Shown here in pieces: positions 11,859 through 23,000 of a stretch of DNA of 60,000 nt. Source of the DNA: Liolophura sinensis. Its lineage: Eukaryota; Mollusca; Polyplacophora; Chitonida; Chitonidae. How positions within the stretch are numbered: the first letter of the stretch is position 1; each line of letters opens with the position of its first letter. Position numbers and translations under genes: made by a program. Location of the stretch: assembly GCF_032854445.1 (NCBI RefSeq), contig NC_088306.1, positions 4,276,373-4,336,372 of the forward strand. Reading direction: 5' to 3'. The notes below the pieces were generated by a model, which ran no database searches, had not been told where the DNA came from, and saw only the letters and a program-made list of their open reading frames with translations.

Positions 11859-12020
11859 TATGTCATTCGAGCTCCCACAGCGGGTATCATAGAAAAGGTT
11901 GTCTTCAACGTTGGCGACACGGTTGTCAAGGGAACGATCATCCGTGCGCAGAGGAGTGCATGCTTCAGAGGTCAGTGGCCGGTGTATAGACCTAATGATC
12001 AGACAGATTTATTTACATAA
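11859..12020 (+). CDS. Orphan exon resembling the C-terminal half of a biotinyl carrier domain (MCC alpha-like)
   Basis: A strong acceptor (TTTTTATTTTTATTGCAG) is followed by an open frame reading YVIRAPTAGIIEKVVFNVGD and then TVVKGTII. In biotin-dependent carboxylases the half of the biotinyl domain after the AMKM lysine motif has this pattern: a 'gxIekv' strand, then 'VGDxV'. It is closest in my memory to the alpha subunit of methylcrotonyl-CoA carboxylase, a mitochondrial leucine-breakdown enzyme. The lysine-bearing half is not visible upstream in 10 kb. After TII the frame diverges (RAQRSACF…) and either stops at TAA 12018-12020 or uses the donor AGAG/GTCAGT at 11971. It may be a true terminal exon of a gene with long introns, or a stray duplicated exon. 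Pyruvate or propionyl-CoA carboxylase are alternatives. Confidence 0.45.
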   Translation, partial: YVIRAPTAGIIEKVVFNVGDTVVKGTIIRAQRSACFRGQWPVYRPNDQTDLFT

Positions 12021-13181
12021 TCTTCGCAGTTCCCAAGAGTCTGAACAACGTGACGAGTTCGTGTGGTGAAGTTAACTCCATACATATTAGTAGGCCTATG
12101 TTCATTATTAGGTGTGTGACTGACTAAAACAAGACAGCCCGAAAATGTATGTTTATTTCAACACGGGAAAATATAACATTACAAATTGGTGATAATGGGA
12201 GATAATTCATAGCTTACTGTAGGCGATTGTTTTTGCTAACAAAATGTTCACACATGTATATGAAATAAATCAAAGCACTAGTGACTGTTAGATTAATGTC
12301 ATCATTATGCATTCTGTGATTATTTAAAACAGTTTGGTTGGAATGTTTTTCATATTATCAGTATTCTCTCCGCATAACCTTAGTCGGGGATCATTATGTT
12401 CGTTCAGCAGGATTATGATAACCGTTAACAGGGGAAAATTACATGGCATAAATAACGCAGGATAATTCAGCTGAGTTCACAACGTAAAGGTGTTGTTGTT
12501 GTTGCTGTAACACATGTCCTTGCATACTGTGCCCTAAAGTAAGAATTGTGTTTGTACTTCGATCGGAACACTCAAACTAGCAAACTAAGAGTGTATTACG
12601 CGTGTCAGCATACTCTATTACGCCAAATCGATATGACAAATAATACATGTCACGGTATAATTGTAAACATATTGCTTCAATCTATTTCTTTGTTAAGGCG
12701 TCTATATGATGCATGGTTTCATCTTGCAGAAAACGAAGGGGGAAAGGTAAATGCCCGTCGTAAACCACCAGCCTTGGACAAGTTAATGGCAAACTCATAT
12801 CGGTTGTCTTCAACGAACATCAAAAGCGTGGGAGTTTGCAAATTCACTGTCCAAGACCGGATTTGGACTCGTACCTCGTGTCTCCCCATGTTTGAAAGAC
12901 TCCATTATCTGTTCAGTCACCCGACACACATTATATGTAGCATTATTATAAGAGTACAGAAGGACACAAGTCAAATGCGCGTCTGAATATATATATATTT
13001 GTTAAAATACTTTATTCTCCATAATAAAACATGCTGCTCACTAAATTATTTCTTTTATGTATAAAACTTAATCATCAGGTGAGAATTTAAAAGCGTTTTA
13101 TGTGAAAGTGATATGATTCAAATCTTGGCATTCTTCCACAAATCGTAAGAACAATGTATACATGCCAATGAAACGGTCCAA
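12021..13181. other. Unassigned sequence with a possible SINE B fragment
   Basis: The region is AT-rich. At 12735-12800, CGTAAACCACCAGCCTTGGA followed by CAAGTTAATGGCAAACTC resembles an antisense family B core. An open frame over 12546-12986 crosses it and is judged non-genic. Confidence 0.4.
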
Positions 13182-13345
13182 TTTTTATTTATTTATACAT
13201 TTGTGGGAGTATTACGCCGCGATCAGAAGTATTTCATTTATACGACGGTGACCAGCATTATGGTCGGAGGAAACCGAAACACCTGCTGACATCCGCTGAG
13301 GATGATGAAAGACCTTCCCACGTATGACCAGAGAAGAATCCAGAC
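13182..13345 (-). mobile_element. SINE family A copy A8, antisense
   Basis: On the plus strand it runs from a T-rich tail (ATTTTTATTTATTTATACAT) through CAGCATTATGGTCGGAGGAAA to GACCTTCCCACGTATGACC. That is the reverse of the family A body. The head is missing or worn. Confidence 0.8.
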
Positions 13346-14966
13346 CTTATCGTGCATGCGTCAGATTTAAAAAAATAATATGAAGCGAACATTATCTGAC
13401 ACCCCAGTAAATAATGTGCCTAAAATCACTTGATTTAACATAACCCATTTGGGCACAGAGATAAATGCATTTAAATATCTGAATTCTAATGCGGCTTAAA
13501 TGACATCGCTGATAGTGTGTGACGTCATTATCCTTTCGATTTTCTCTAATGATTTAATTATTTTCTTCTAGAAAAGCTCTTTAAAGATGTCAGTAATCAT
13601 TATATATTGCAGTTCACAAAAGTTCTGTTAAAGAGATTGTACAGGAGATTTTTTGTCCAAAATTCAGTATTCACTTATCAAATCAAATATTTCCTATTTG
13701 TCAAGAGTAGCTGAAATTATTGCCTGTTAAAAAATATCTAGACCCATACCTAGCACTACTTATAGCGTTAAGATGAATCTAATGTTTAAAACAGTTACAT
13801 GTATAAAGCAGACCGCATCATAAAGGGTAAAACTGTAAAACGTGCTTAGAGGAGGCTCATTTTTATAAAAGGTAATTATTTGAACTATTGTAAAATAATA
13901 GTAAAAATCGATTGGATTTGTGCTGAAAAAAAAAATGGAAAAAATCTGCGGTATACCCTTTGAAATATCTAGACAAAAGTGAAGAATTCCCTGTCACGAT
14001 GTCGACGCCAGACAATGTAAATATTGTTCATAAATCGTAAGAGTTTAAAATATATCATGCTATTCAAATAGTCGTTTTAAAAAGCGACAGGTATCAGTAG
14101 AAACAAATTAATGACGGTGTCGTATTGTTTTAGTATTTTACCTTTGATTATAATCACGAATATACGACCGATATACTAAAAAATGTGGCTTTAATCTTCA
14201 AGCCGTCACATATTCCTTTAATATTATCTGGTAACCCGTCGTGTATGTTTATTGCGCCATGCTTGTTGTTGTTGTTCATGGGAAAACAGCCGCACAGTAT
14301 AATGGAGAATTCTAAGACAATCCACTTCATTTGAGTCCCAAACAATGCAACCAATAAAATACAATGCCAGAAACCTATACGTTAATCACGCAGTTGTTTT
14401 GCCCATATAACTTGAAGGAAGAATCCACCTTTATATAAAGAAGACATCATCTAAAAGACGTTCTGATTCCGGCTATGGGTTTCATGATTGTGTTTTACAT
14501 TTTATTTTTACAGTGAATAAAATTTAAATAAAGACTCGGGTTCTGAGCAGGACATTTTGTGCCATATTGGACAACCTGAAGCAAAAAGACGTCACCGATT
14601 GATATTTAACCGTTAAACACGCAGATTCCTATATTACCACAATCAATGTGCATGGAGTAAAACATCTACATCTGTATTTTATGTAGACAAATAATAGTTA
14701 GAGATGTTTTTAAAGTTTAAAAAGCACCTGTAACTTCAGTATGCTTCAGCGTATTCAATATGGCGCAGTAAGTCCACCACTGAGCATAAATACATTTTTT
14801 CTGCTTTTGAACTTTGTTCACTGTAAAAATTGTAAACAAGATCAGGGAAACCATATTGGAAATTATGAAGTGATCTTTTACCTGATGAATAGTTTACTTA
14901 AAAGTGGTAGAAATACCTGAAAATGTAACATAGAATAAGGAATCGAAATCACCTCAGTCATAACAT
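13346..14966. other. Unassigned AT-rich sequence
   Basis: No gene, RNA or element is recognised on either strand. Confidence 0.5.
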
Positions 14967-15114
14967 TTACATGCAGTTTCCGGCAGTGGGGACATGCATC
15001 TTTATAACAGCACTCAAATTATGATCACGTCGTGTGCAAACGGTACGGCACTCGTACTTTGCTGTAACGCGCATACCCTTTGGACAGTATAGTGAAGTCA
15101 TTTTCCAACCATTG
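14967..15114 (-). CDS. Candidate cysteine-containing terminal exon
   Basis: On the minus strand a pyrimidine-containing acceptor (TCTCTGACCTCCGGTGACCTCAG) is followed by a frame that reads NGWKMTSLYCPKGMRVTAKY, continues ECRTVCTRRDHN… and ends …GNCM and TAA. Four regularly spaced cysteines and few chance-like features suggest a secreted-protein end. It lies 0.6 kb downstream of the EGF gene's stop codon and on the same strand, so it may be an alternative last exon of that gene or part of a separate one. I found no donor of matching phase in exon 6, so the link is unproven. Confidence 0.25.
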
Positions 15115-15719
15115 CTGAGGTCACCGGAGGTCAGAGAACTGGTTCGCTGCCTCATCGTGGTGTGTAAAACGTTGACAGAATACAATAGTCACATATGATA
15201 CAAATGATGAGCCTCGACGTTAAACAACCAGTTCACACGCACATAACGTCAAAGCACATAACGATGTGGTAAGTAATATTTTTAACGTATTGCTGTGTCA
15301 ATAAAGCAATGAGCTAGTGCACAAGTACTGCAGTGTCAGCAACAATGATTAGTTTCATTACGCAGCCTTGGACAAGAGTAAGTAAAAGGCCAACGACGCT
15401 CCCCATAACCAGAAATCGGGTTTTGGCTTCGCGAACCTGAGGTCACAGATTCTGTTCACTGAATAGTCGTGACAATCGTCAGACACGCTGAATTTTCAGT
15501 AACCCATCAGCTCAACCCGTTATCTCAAATATTTGTAAGGATTTCATTTGTAGTTCATGTATCACACTGTCATATCGTCAGAATAAATTTATATTACTAC
15601 ACCTCACGGGATTTGGCCATACGAACCAGCGCACAGAAACAAAACACTACTCCTGCAGGCCATCTCCACATAAGTGCATGACCACAGAAGCTTTCATCTC
15701 TGTACCCACCAATGGCATA
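15115..15719 (-). other. 3' flank of the EGF gene
   Basis: This lies downstream of the TGA at 15720-15722 on the minus strand. No clear minus-strand AATAAA was seen nearby. A worn SINE-like string (GACGTTAAACAACCAG) occurs at about 15219. Confidence 0.4.
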
Positions 15720-17089
15720 TCAGAACACAACAACAACATGTCTAGATATCGGAATCTTTAGGTGGGGGTCCTCGATATGGACTTGGACACTGTCCACGAC
15801 GAGCTCTGCGGCCCCTGCGACCCCAAGCTCACAGCAGTTGCATGATTTATACCCGATACAGGACATTTCGTTTGTGTAGAAGTCACTTCCGGCCACGGAG
15901 GAGTAGAGAGAGGTTTTGTTGGAGGCACAGCGGTGAGTAACGCGGACCGTGTAGCGTTCCTTGGGTTTAGGATCGGACGGATCCACGACGATGTCCGTCA
16001 GTTTGACGCCGCCGCCATTGTCGTCCAACACGAAGCCTTCCTCGTGATAAACCATGTTGCGGGTGATTTTAATCTCGACGCCTTTGCCTTTGAGGATCCG
16101 TCCATCCGGGTAGACGACAACAGGCGAGACGAAAATCGGCTTGTCCGTATAGGAGTCCTCGTAGCTCTGAACATTGTCACAGTCCAAGAAGACGTGATCC
16201 TGTTGTTCTGGTGTAAAATCGATCGTCTTACAATGGGACTCGACCGCCTTAAACCCGGCTCTACATGTCTCAAGGACGTCTTGCACCTGGCGAGGGTCGG
16301 CGTTCGGGATAAATTCAAACCCGTTGGCCGTCGCGTTGCAGATTTTCTCCTCGTATACCTGGACTCTCGGCGACACGGAGGCGCAACTCCGTAAGGCCGC
16401 TTTTCCGATAGAGGAGCAAGCTTTAGCCAGACTGTCCTTAGCCCTGGAGGCGGGATTATTGGGGATTTGAATGTAAAACACCCCCGGGGTTCTAGTGCGC
16501 ATGGCACGATACTCCGCAGAGCCGTCCCACGTCCCGTTCTGGTAGTTCAGATACACATTGGCGAACACCTCGGCGAGTGGCTCCGGTACTTCACAACTGG
16601 CCACTCGGACAGGTATATGCAAATACTGACTGCGAGTTTCGGTTAACATTCTCCTGTCAAACGGAAAGTCACCTCTAAGCTGCCCCAACCCCACCTCACT
16701 CGCCTCTCTTCTCTTTCTCCTCCTCTTCCGATAATTCACTTTCTTTTTCCCGGAACGTTGATTTTTTAACCGAACGTCGACGTTGACCTGAGACGAACCA
16801 TCAGGCGTCACGGCTTTGACGTAAATGCGATGCCGGCTGAGCCATTTCAAATTAAGTCGACTTCCGGTGGACGAGGTTATTCTCTTCACACGATATCTTT
16901 TCCCCAGTGTCACGGATGTTTGACGTCCGTCTGTCTGACGAACCTTCAGAGCATTAAGGGACCGGACAGAGCCATCCGAAGACCGTTTACCGAACAGATG
17001 GATGACCTCGCCGTCTGAAGTCTGGGTGGAGAGAAGACGCGTGTCGGCCGGGTTGATGTAAACCTTGTATTTTGCATGTTCCTGATGTT
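15720..17089 (-). CDS. EGF gene coding exon 6 (terminal)
   Basis: After acceptor TTTTCTGTTTTGTCAG at 17090, 455 residues run to a TGA at 15722-15720. Early residues (YKVYINPADTRLLSTQTSDG) are beta-strand-like. A basic run follows (RKRRRKRR, then EASEV), fitting a furin-type cleavage or a heparin-binding patch. Then comes a cysteine-containing region with NGT, NAT and NKT sequons and a cluster CIGYKSCNCCELG near the end. GC content and codon use are clearly coding, unlike the flanks. No transmembrane segment is seen in this exon; the last residues (RHVVVVF) are too few for one. Frames open on the opposite strand here are shadows. Confidence 0.85.
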
Positions 17090-20000
17090 CTGACAAAACA
17101 GAAAAAAAGGGATGGTCAGGTGACTGAATGATTGGTAGATTGTCATTCGAACGTCATACTGACAAGGGTTTTGGACTTGTAAGATGGGGCTAAGTGGCCG
17201 GCGTAAACCATTGACACAAGTTAGTGACGTGCTTTTCATCCTTTCGACATATATCAATTTTCGAGACACCAAAGTTCCCCGTGGAGGAGCAAGACATGGT
17301 ACCTGATTTGTGAGTGTGGTGTTACATGTTTCATGCTAAGCATTTTCACAGCCAAAATACATACACCAAAAACGTTCAGACTTCAAACACTCATCATTTT
17401 TTAACATCGCTGATGGATTTTTAACTTTCCAAGGATGGAAGACGTGTAAAATGGTAAACTGATCTGGATCCCTGGCCGAGGGATATTTGCACGGCATGAC
17501 GGCGCAATGACCCTGGTGTTCCAGACCAGCTCATGCTGGCTTCCTTTCCGGCCGTACGTGGGAAGGTCTGTCAGTAACCTGCGGATGGTTGTGGATTTCC
17601 CCCGGGCTGTACCCGGTTTCCTCTCAGCATAATGCTAAGCGGCATCGGATAACTGAAATATTTTTGAGTACGGTGTAAAACAGCAAATAAATGAGTAAAT
17701 AAATGCATATTGATGAGGGAAAAAACATTTTACCCAAACTAAATTCGGCTACGTTTACGCGTTTTCGACGAAAGGAACGCTTTGACGTTTTGTGTCAAAA
17801 GTCTTTTTAGATATAAATTTCCATTGAGTTTTCGATAAATCATGATTGCTTCAGTTAAAGTTGAAACATCAGAAATGCATTTTCTCTGAGTTTACTTTGC
17901 TGATTAGTTAAGGAGTGAATAAGACTTACCACATCCGGGGCCGCTGTACCCCTCGTGACAATTGCAGGTGTTCATCTCGTCACAGACGCCTCTCCCCGAG
18001 CAGCAAGAGTCACAGCCTGCGGAGTTTAAAACAACAACAGCACGGGCCAAAGTTAATTATAATCATTGGAACTATTTAAAAACGAATTGCAGAATTGACA
18101 GTGTTGGTTTTTTGGGGGGTGCGTTCGCTTCACAGTTCCGGACAGAACGCTCCACATAAGGGAATAGGTTGGGAGGCTCTCAGCTCTGTAGGTATATCAT
18201 ACATACAATACAGTTTCTTCGATATGGCTTTCTAGTGCCACATCTCTGTAAACATGTCGGCATTACGGCCGGCATGATACAGGCCGGCATGATACAAGGC
18301 AGCATGATACAAGCCGCCATGATACAAGTCGCCATGATTTAAGCCATCATGATACAAGCCGGCATGATACAAACCGGCATGATAGAAGCCGGCATGGTAC
18401 AAGGAGACTTTATATCTCTACAGACAGATGGAGTCTGTATATTGATACTTCGTTGTGAATTGACATGCCTTCCAATAGCTTCTACTGACATACGCGCAGA
18501 AGTTTTGGACCCCAAGGGATTACCGGATGCCGAGGAATTACCCGACGCCAAGGGATTACCGGAGTACAAGGGATTACCAGGCGATCACCGTCATATTAGT
18601 GAAGTATTCCCATGCATAATGTACGACAGCAATCAAATAAATTAACTAAATAAATCAACAGACATACAGCCTAACACGTGCTATCTATTTGATTACATCG
18701 CCAGTAAAGTAAATTTCAAGTAACCACCCCCTTAATCCTCTTTAAATTGAGCGTTCATTAATTATTTGATTGTGTGATTTCATAAAAAAAAAATACGAAG
18801 AGATATTTGAGAATGTCGCCGTGGCCCGTAACAGTTGTACATCTGTAGTCTAGACAACAGTTCCTGCTCAGTTATGGATCCCGCAGTTTCTTTGGCATGT
18901 TAATGGTTTTCGGCGGAAAGTTTCTTAAAGGTCCCAGGTAGTTAGGTCGAAAACAGCGACTCCAAGAGAAAATGGTGTTGCTATATTTTTGATACTCTTG
19001 CTTGGGTTGTCAGTCAGTGTTAAAATTGTGTGGTTCGTTCGTTGCTATTTGTCATTATAATTATATTCGTCAGTGTAAAGCATTCCGCTCTAACAGAGCT
19101 CATCATCCTTTCATCTCTTCAGGATCGACTCTGGCATCTTTGGTGCTTAATTCGATTTATATATTTATTTATTTGATTTGAATTTTACGCCGGTGTCAAC
19201 AATATTTAAACTTTACGGTGATTATGGTGATTGAAACAACTGGAACCTGAAATTCACGGGGATTATTTTCTTTGACGCGCGTTGGGACTACTTTCTCTGA
19301 TGTTTCCGGGAATACTTTCCCTGTTCTCTGGGACTAACTTTGGTGACTTTTCTGTTGAAACTACTTTTGTGGGGAATCACCAAACTCAGCGAGTGAATAT
19401 TTTACATGTGTTGTCTCAGAAGAGGAGAGATAGGAGCGAGCCGTGGTGTGGTGGTCAGAGGCGCGTGCCTTTTCAAACCCGACATAGGACAGGGATTCTT
19501 CCGGTCTCATTTCGCGAAGGGCTTTGGTGACAATGGCGGGTCGGCGACGCTCGCGAGGTCGTTAGTGCAGTTTTGATTTCGTTTAAGTCCATTTGTTTTC
19601 CATGCACCATTATGGTATGCATATCTGTAATCTCATCTCGGAAAGATTGTCAGTAATTCTGAAGGCTTACGCTGGACATTCCGGTTTCCTTCTCCCATAA
19701 AACCGTATGGCGTTAAGCGACCAATCACATAACAAATAAATCAATAGAGAAAATGAGGTATCGATCTTAGATTCATTACGGATAAATACCAAAGGGTTTG
19801 TCGAGTACTACTTACTAACAGTGAAATGGCGTTCAAATAAAAGTCTTGAGGGGTTTTGATCCCACTAAATGTTTAGCCGCCATTTATCTCGCACTGAATT
19901 ATGTGCACATATCAGTTGAAAGCATGACATTTATCAAGGATATATTCATGGTAAAAGAAATTAAAAATATTCTGATTTTATTTTTCTATCAGCAGAATTG

Positions 20001-23000
20001 ATCGATTTTGGGTGAGAAAGGTATAGCGTGTGTGGAGTTGTCCGTAATCAACTTACCTGGGAGCGACTTACTGGAATTGCCAGCGTCTGACGGCGCTGAA
20101 AACAGAGTAATACGATGGTGTTTTTAAGAACTGATCCAGTAGCGTTCATGCTTATTGGTGATAAAAGACCCAACTGAAATAAGGAGATGCATGCAATAAA
20201 GCACCACCAATGGCCGGATATCTAACAAATCTCCAGATTCAAAGCCACAGCCGAACGAGCTAGAGCTGGATTCGAGCATGTGACCTCATTAGTCAGGGCG
20301 CAAATGAGCGTGAAGAGCCTAGGGTGGACTTACTCTAAACAGACTTCAGAGGAGTTAGAATTGAGTAAGAAAGTGTCCACGCAACAAAACATTGTACACT
20401 TACTTAATCCTCACCCAGAACCACGTCACGTTATTTACGTTCCAACAGTGAAACCTTGAACTCCGGTATTAACTGGAGAACACTTTGTATGTTTTGGAAA
20501 ATATACACAACTTACTACTGGAAAAGAAATACCACAGCGGTGAACACTTAGCGTGTGGAAAAGTCGTCATATTTAGCAATGACTGAATTACTTGCGCTAA
20601 ATGTCGCAGGAGCTGTGTTAAAACCACACGGTCAGATGAGTTTTCTTCAGAGTAGCTCTGAATTAGGATGCACAATATTATATGGATGTAGAGTTTTGTC
20701 ACAATTTCCCAAACGTACAAAGCAATTTTAGAGAGTATTCAATGTGGTTGTTTGTTTTTTTTATGTCGTGTATACAATATATTTACCGGTCTGCCCGTTG
20801 GCCGAGGCGGAACATTCCAGCGGAGTTCGGGTTCGGGTGAAGGCGGGGTCCACCTCGATCTCCCCGCCGGCCACGTGCAGGCTGACCGCCCGGAACACAA
20901 ACTCCCTGTGAGCGGAAGAAAAAAAAAGAACAGCTTTGTAAGAATAACACACACAATCTTCACCTGAAGAAATACAGTTACTTGGAAAAACAGTATAGCT
21001 ACATGCCTTATGAAACGATAGCAAGGCTAATTGGGGTATTTCGGTCATCTGGTCGCAAAACATATATATTTTGTTAGGACTGTACATGTAAATATTATAA
21101 AACACAGTAGGCCCTTACAAGTGTAATTGGCCGCGAACTTAAATCAGGTGGTTTATCAGATGCCTGGCGAAGGGCGTTGGTTTCACTCAGTGTCTGTTCG
21201 GTTTCATCCATTCATCGTCATATAAATGAAAATTTTTAAGTTCTGAGGAAATGCGAATCAAATAAACTTTATAAACAGTTGTTTCCTAATGGTAATATTT
21301 TGAATCCGTTTATTATGCCAATAGTTATAGTTTATTTGTAGTTACAATAAGGCAGTTTATGGGCCTTAAATAACAGTTGACAGGAAGGTATTCTGATAGA
21401 GGGCTGGAACAAAGAATGGCCGTTTGCCTGCTGGGAAGACATACGTTGTGGAGCAACCTTCATCTAGATTGTACCTTGTTATCATCACGTCGAAAACCAT
21501 TTATTGTCTCCAAGGTTAATCATTTTCTTGCCGAGGTAGCTTTCAATCATTCAGTCTAGATTGTACGCGTACACGTGCCTAAAATAAAATTCAACTTTAA
21601 CAGACGAGTCTATCTACACCTCCCATGCTGGAGCAAAGTAAGACTTCAACTTGCTCATAGTTTCCGTTCCACGGCTCATCCACTGATATACTTAATCACG
21701 GTTGTACTGTGACACTTCTCGCCTTAAGGAATTCGGGTCCAAGCTTTGTAGTATAATGTTCATTCTTGCTTGTGCAATGAGGTCTATAAATGCTAACACA
21801 GTAGATAAATATTTTGTGTGGCCGTTACCATGTGATTAGAGGCGCTGTCTATCAATCGATATTAAATACCAGACGTGGGTTGAAAACCGGTCTTGGGCAT
21901 GAAATTTGTACATTGCCTCTCTCTCATTACTTGTGGGAGCTTAGTGACAATAAGCAATCACTGACGCTCATGTGCTTTTTCCTGCTCTGTCTGCCCGTCG
22001 TAGAAGACGACTTATCTTTCACCAATTTTGTGTGCATATCTGCAAGTCACATGAGAGGAAAGTTCGTCAGTAACTTGCCAAGGGCCGGTAGCACTCCAGT
22101 TTCCTTCGTCTACAATACGGTATAAGTGGAAAGTTACAAGAGGACACTCGTCAGTCCGGCTTGGATTGGATTGTGTAGATAACGGTTTTTCATTGACTGG
22201 CGAAGGCGTCAATTTTCTACAGCTGTCTGATTTTGCGTTATGACATATACTACGGCACGCATTGATCATAAATGTGTAGATGGCAAGGATAATAGCACGT
22301 GACACGTCCTCGGGTCATGTGACACTGTTGTAGGTCACGTGTCTTTCGAGGGCGTTAACAAAGGTCGCGATGGCTGTGGGGTGTTAGGGTGCAACTAGGG
22401 TGGACTGCGACGTGTTGTTTAACAATTTATGTGTGTGTATATCTGGCTTATTCGTCTTAACACGAGGAACGCCCTCATTTAGCACCAGTGTTCCATCACA
22501 AATACGGGAATTTTTAGTTTATAGGCTGTTGCGCTCAGATTTGTTTTCGCAATTCTTTTGAACTCTGTCTGACATGTTTCGTTATCAGGCACACGGGCCT
22601 ACAGCTACAAGTACAGGTGTACCACTCACTTGACAACTTAATAATAAAGGCCAACACTTAAAACCATCACCGGTTTGATTGGACACCCATACTCAAAAAT
22701 CAATACTTGAGGATTAAAGAACCATGGTGTGACAACACAGTTAATAAAACAATTACATTCAGACATTTATTTAGCTTGACGACATGTGATTTAGGCAATA
22801 CGTATATTTTTTCAGTTCTTCTACAGAATAAAGTGAAAATTAAGTCATGTTTACATCAGGTTGAAAACAACACTCATGACGTCATCCTGAAGTCTCGGTC
22901 CCGAGAAGAAGCCTACAGAGTATAACACTATGTATCAGAGAACGTGTTTTAATTGCATTCTCTTTACAATATGGGCATTCAACACATCGATATGTGTAGC

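Larger units (their letters stand above)
18017..20056 (-). other. EGF gene intron 4, with two minisatellites and a SINE
   Basis: It contains the 15-bp and 18-bp arrays (18268-18583), an antisense SINE tail at about 19139-19205 (ATATTTATTTATTTGATTTG then TTTTACGCCGGTG) and SINE B2. No extra exon was seen. Confidence 0.6.

Noticed and set aside
12717-12750. Acceptor and donor about 17 bp apart (CTTGCAG … AAAG/GTAAAT)
   Set aside because: Too short to support an exon, with no neighbouring exons of matching phase.
12546-12986. 146-residue plus-strand open frame
   Set aside because: It crosses a SINE-like fragment, has no domain and has AT-rich chance composition.
15933-16507. Long open frames on the plus strand and in another minus frame
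   Set aside because: They are shadows of EGF gene exon 6, which has the coherent protein and matching splice sites.
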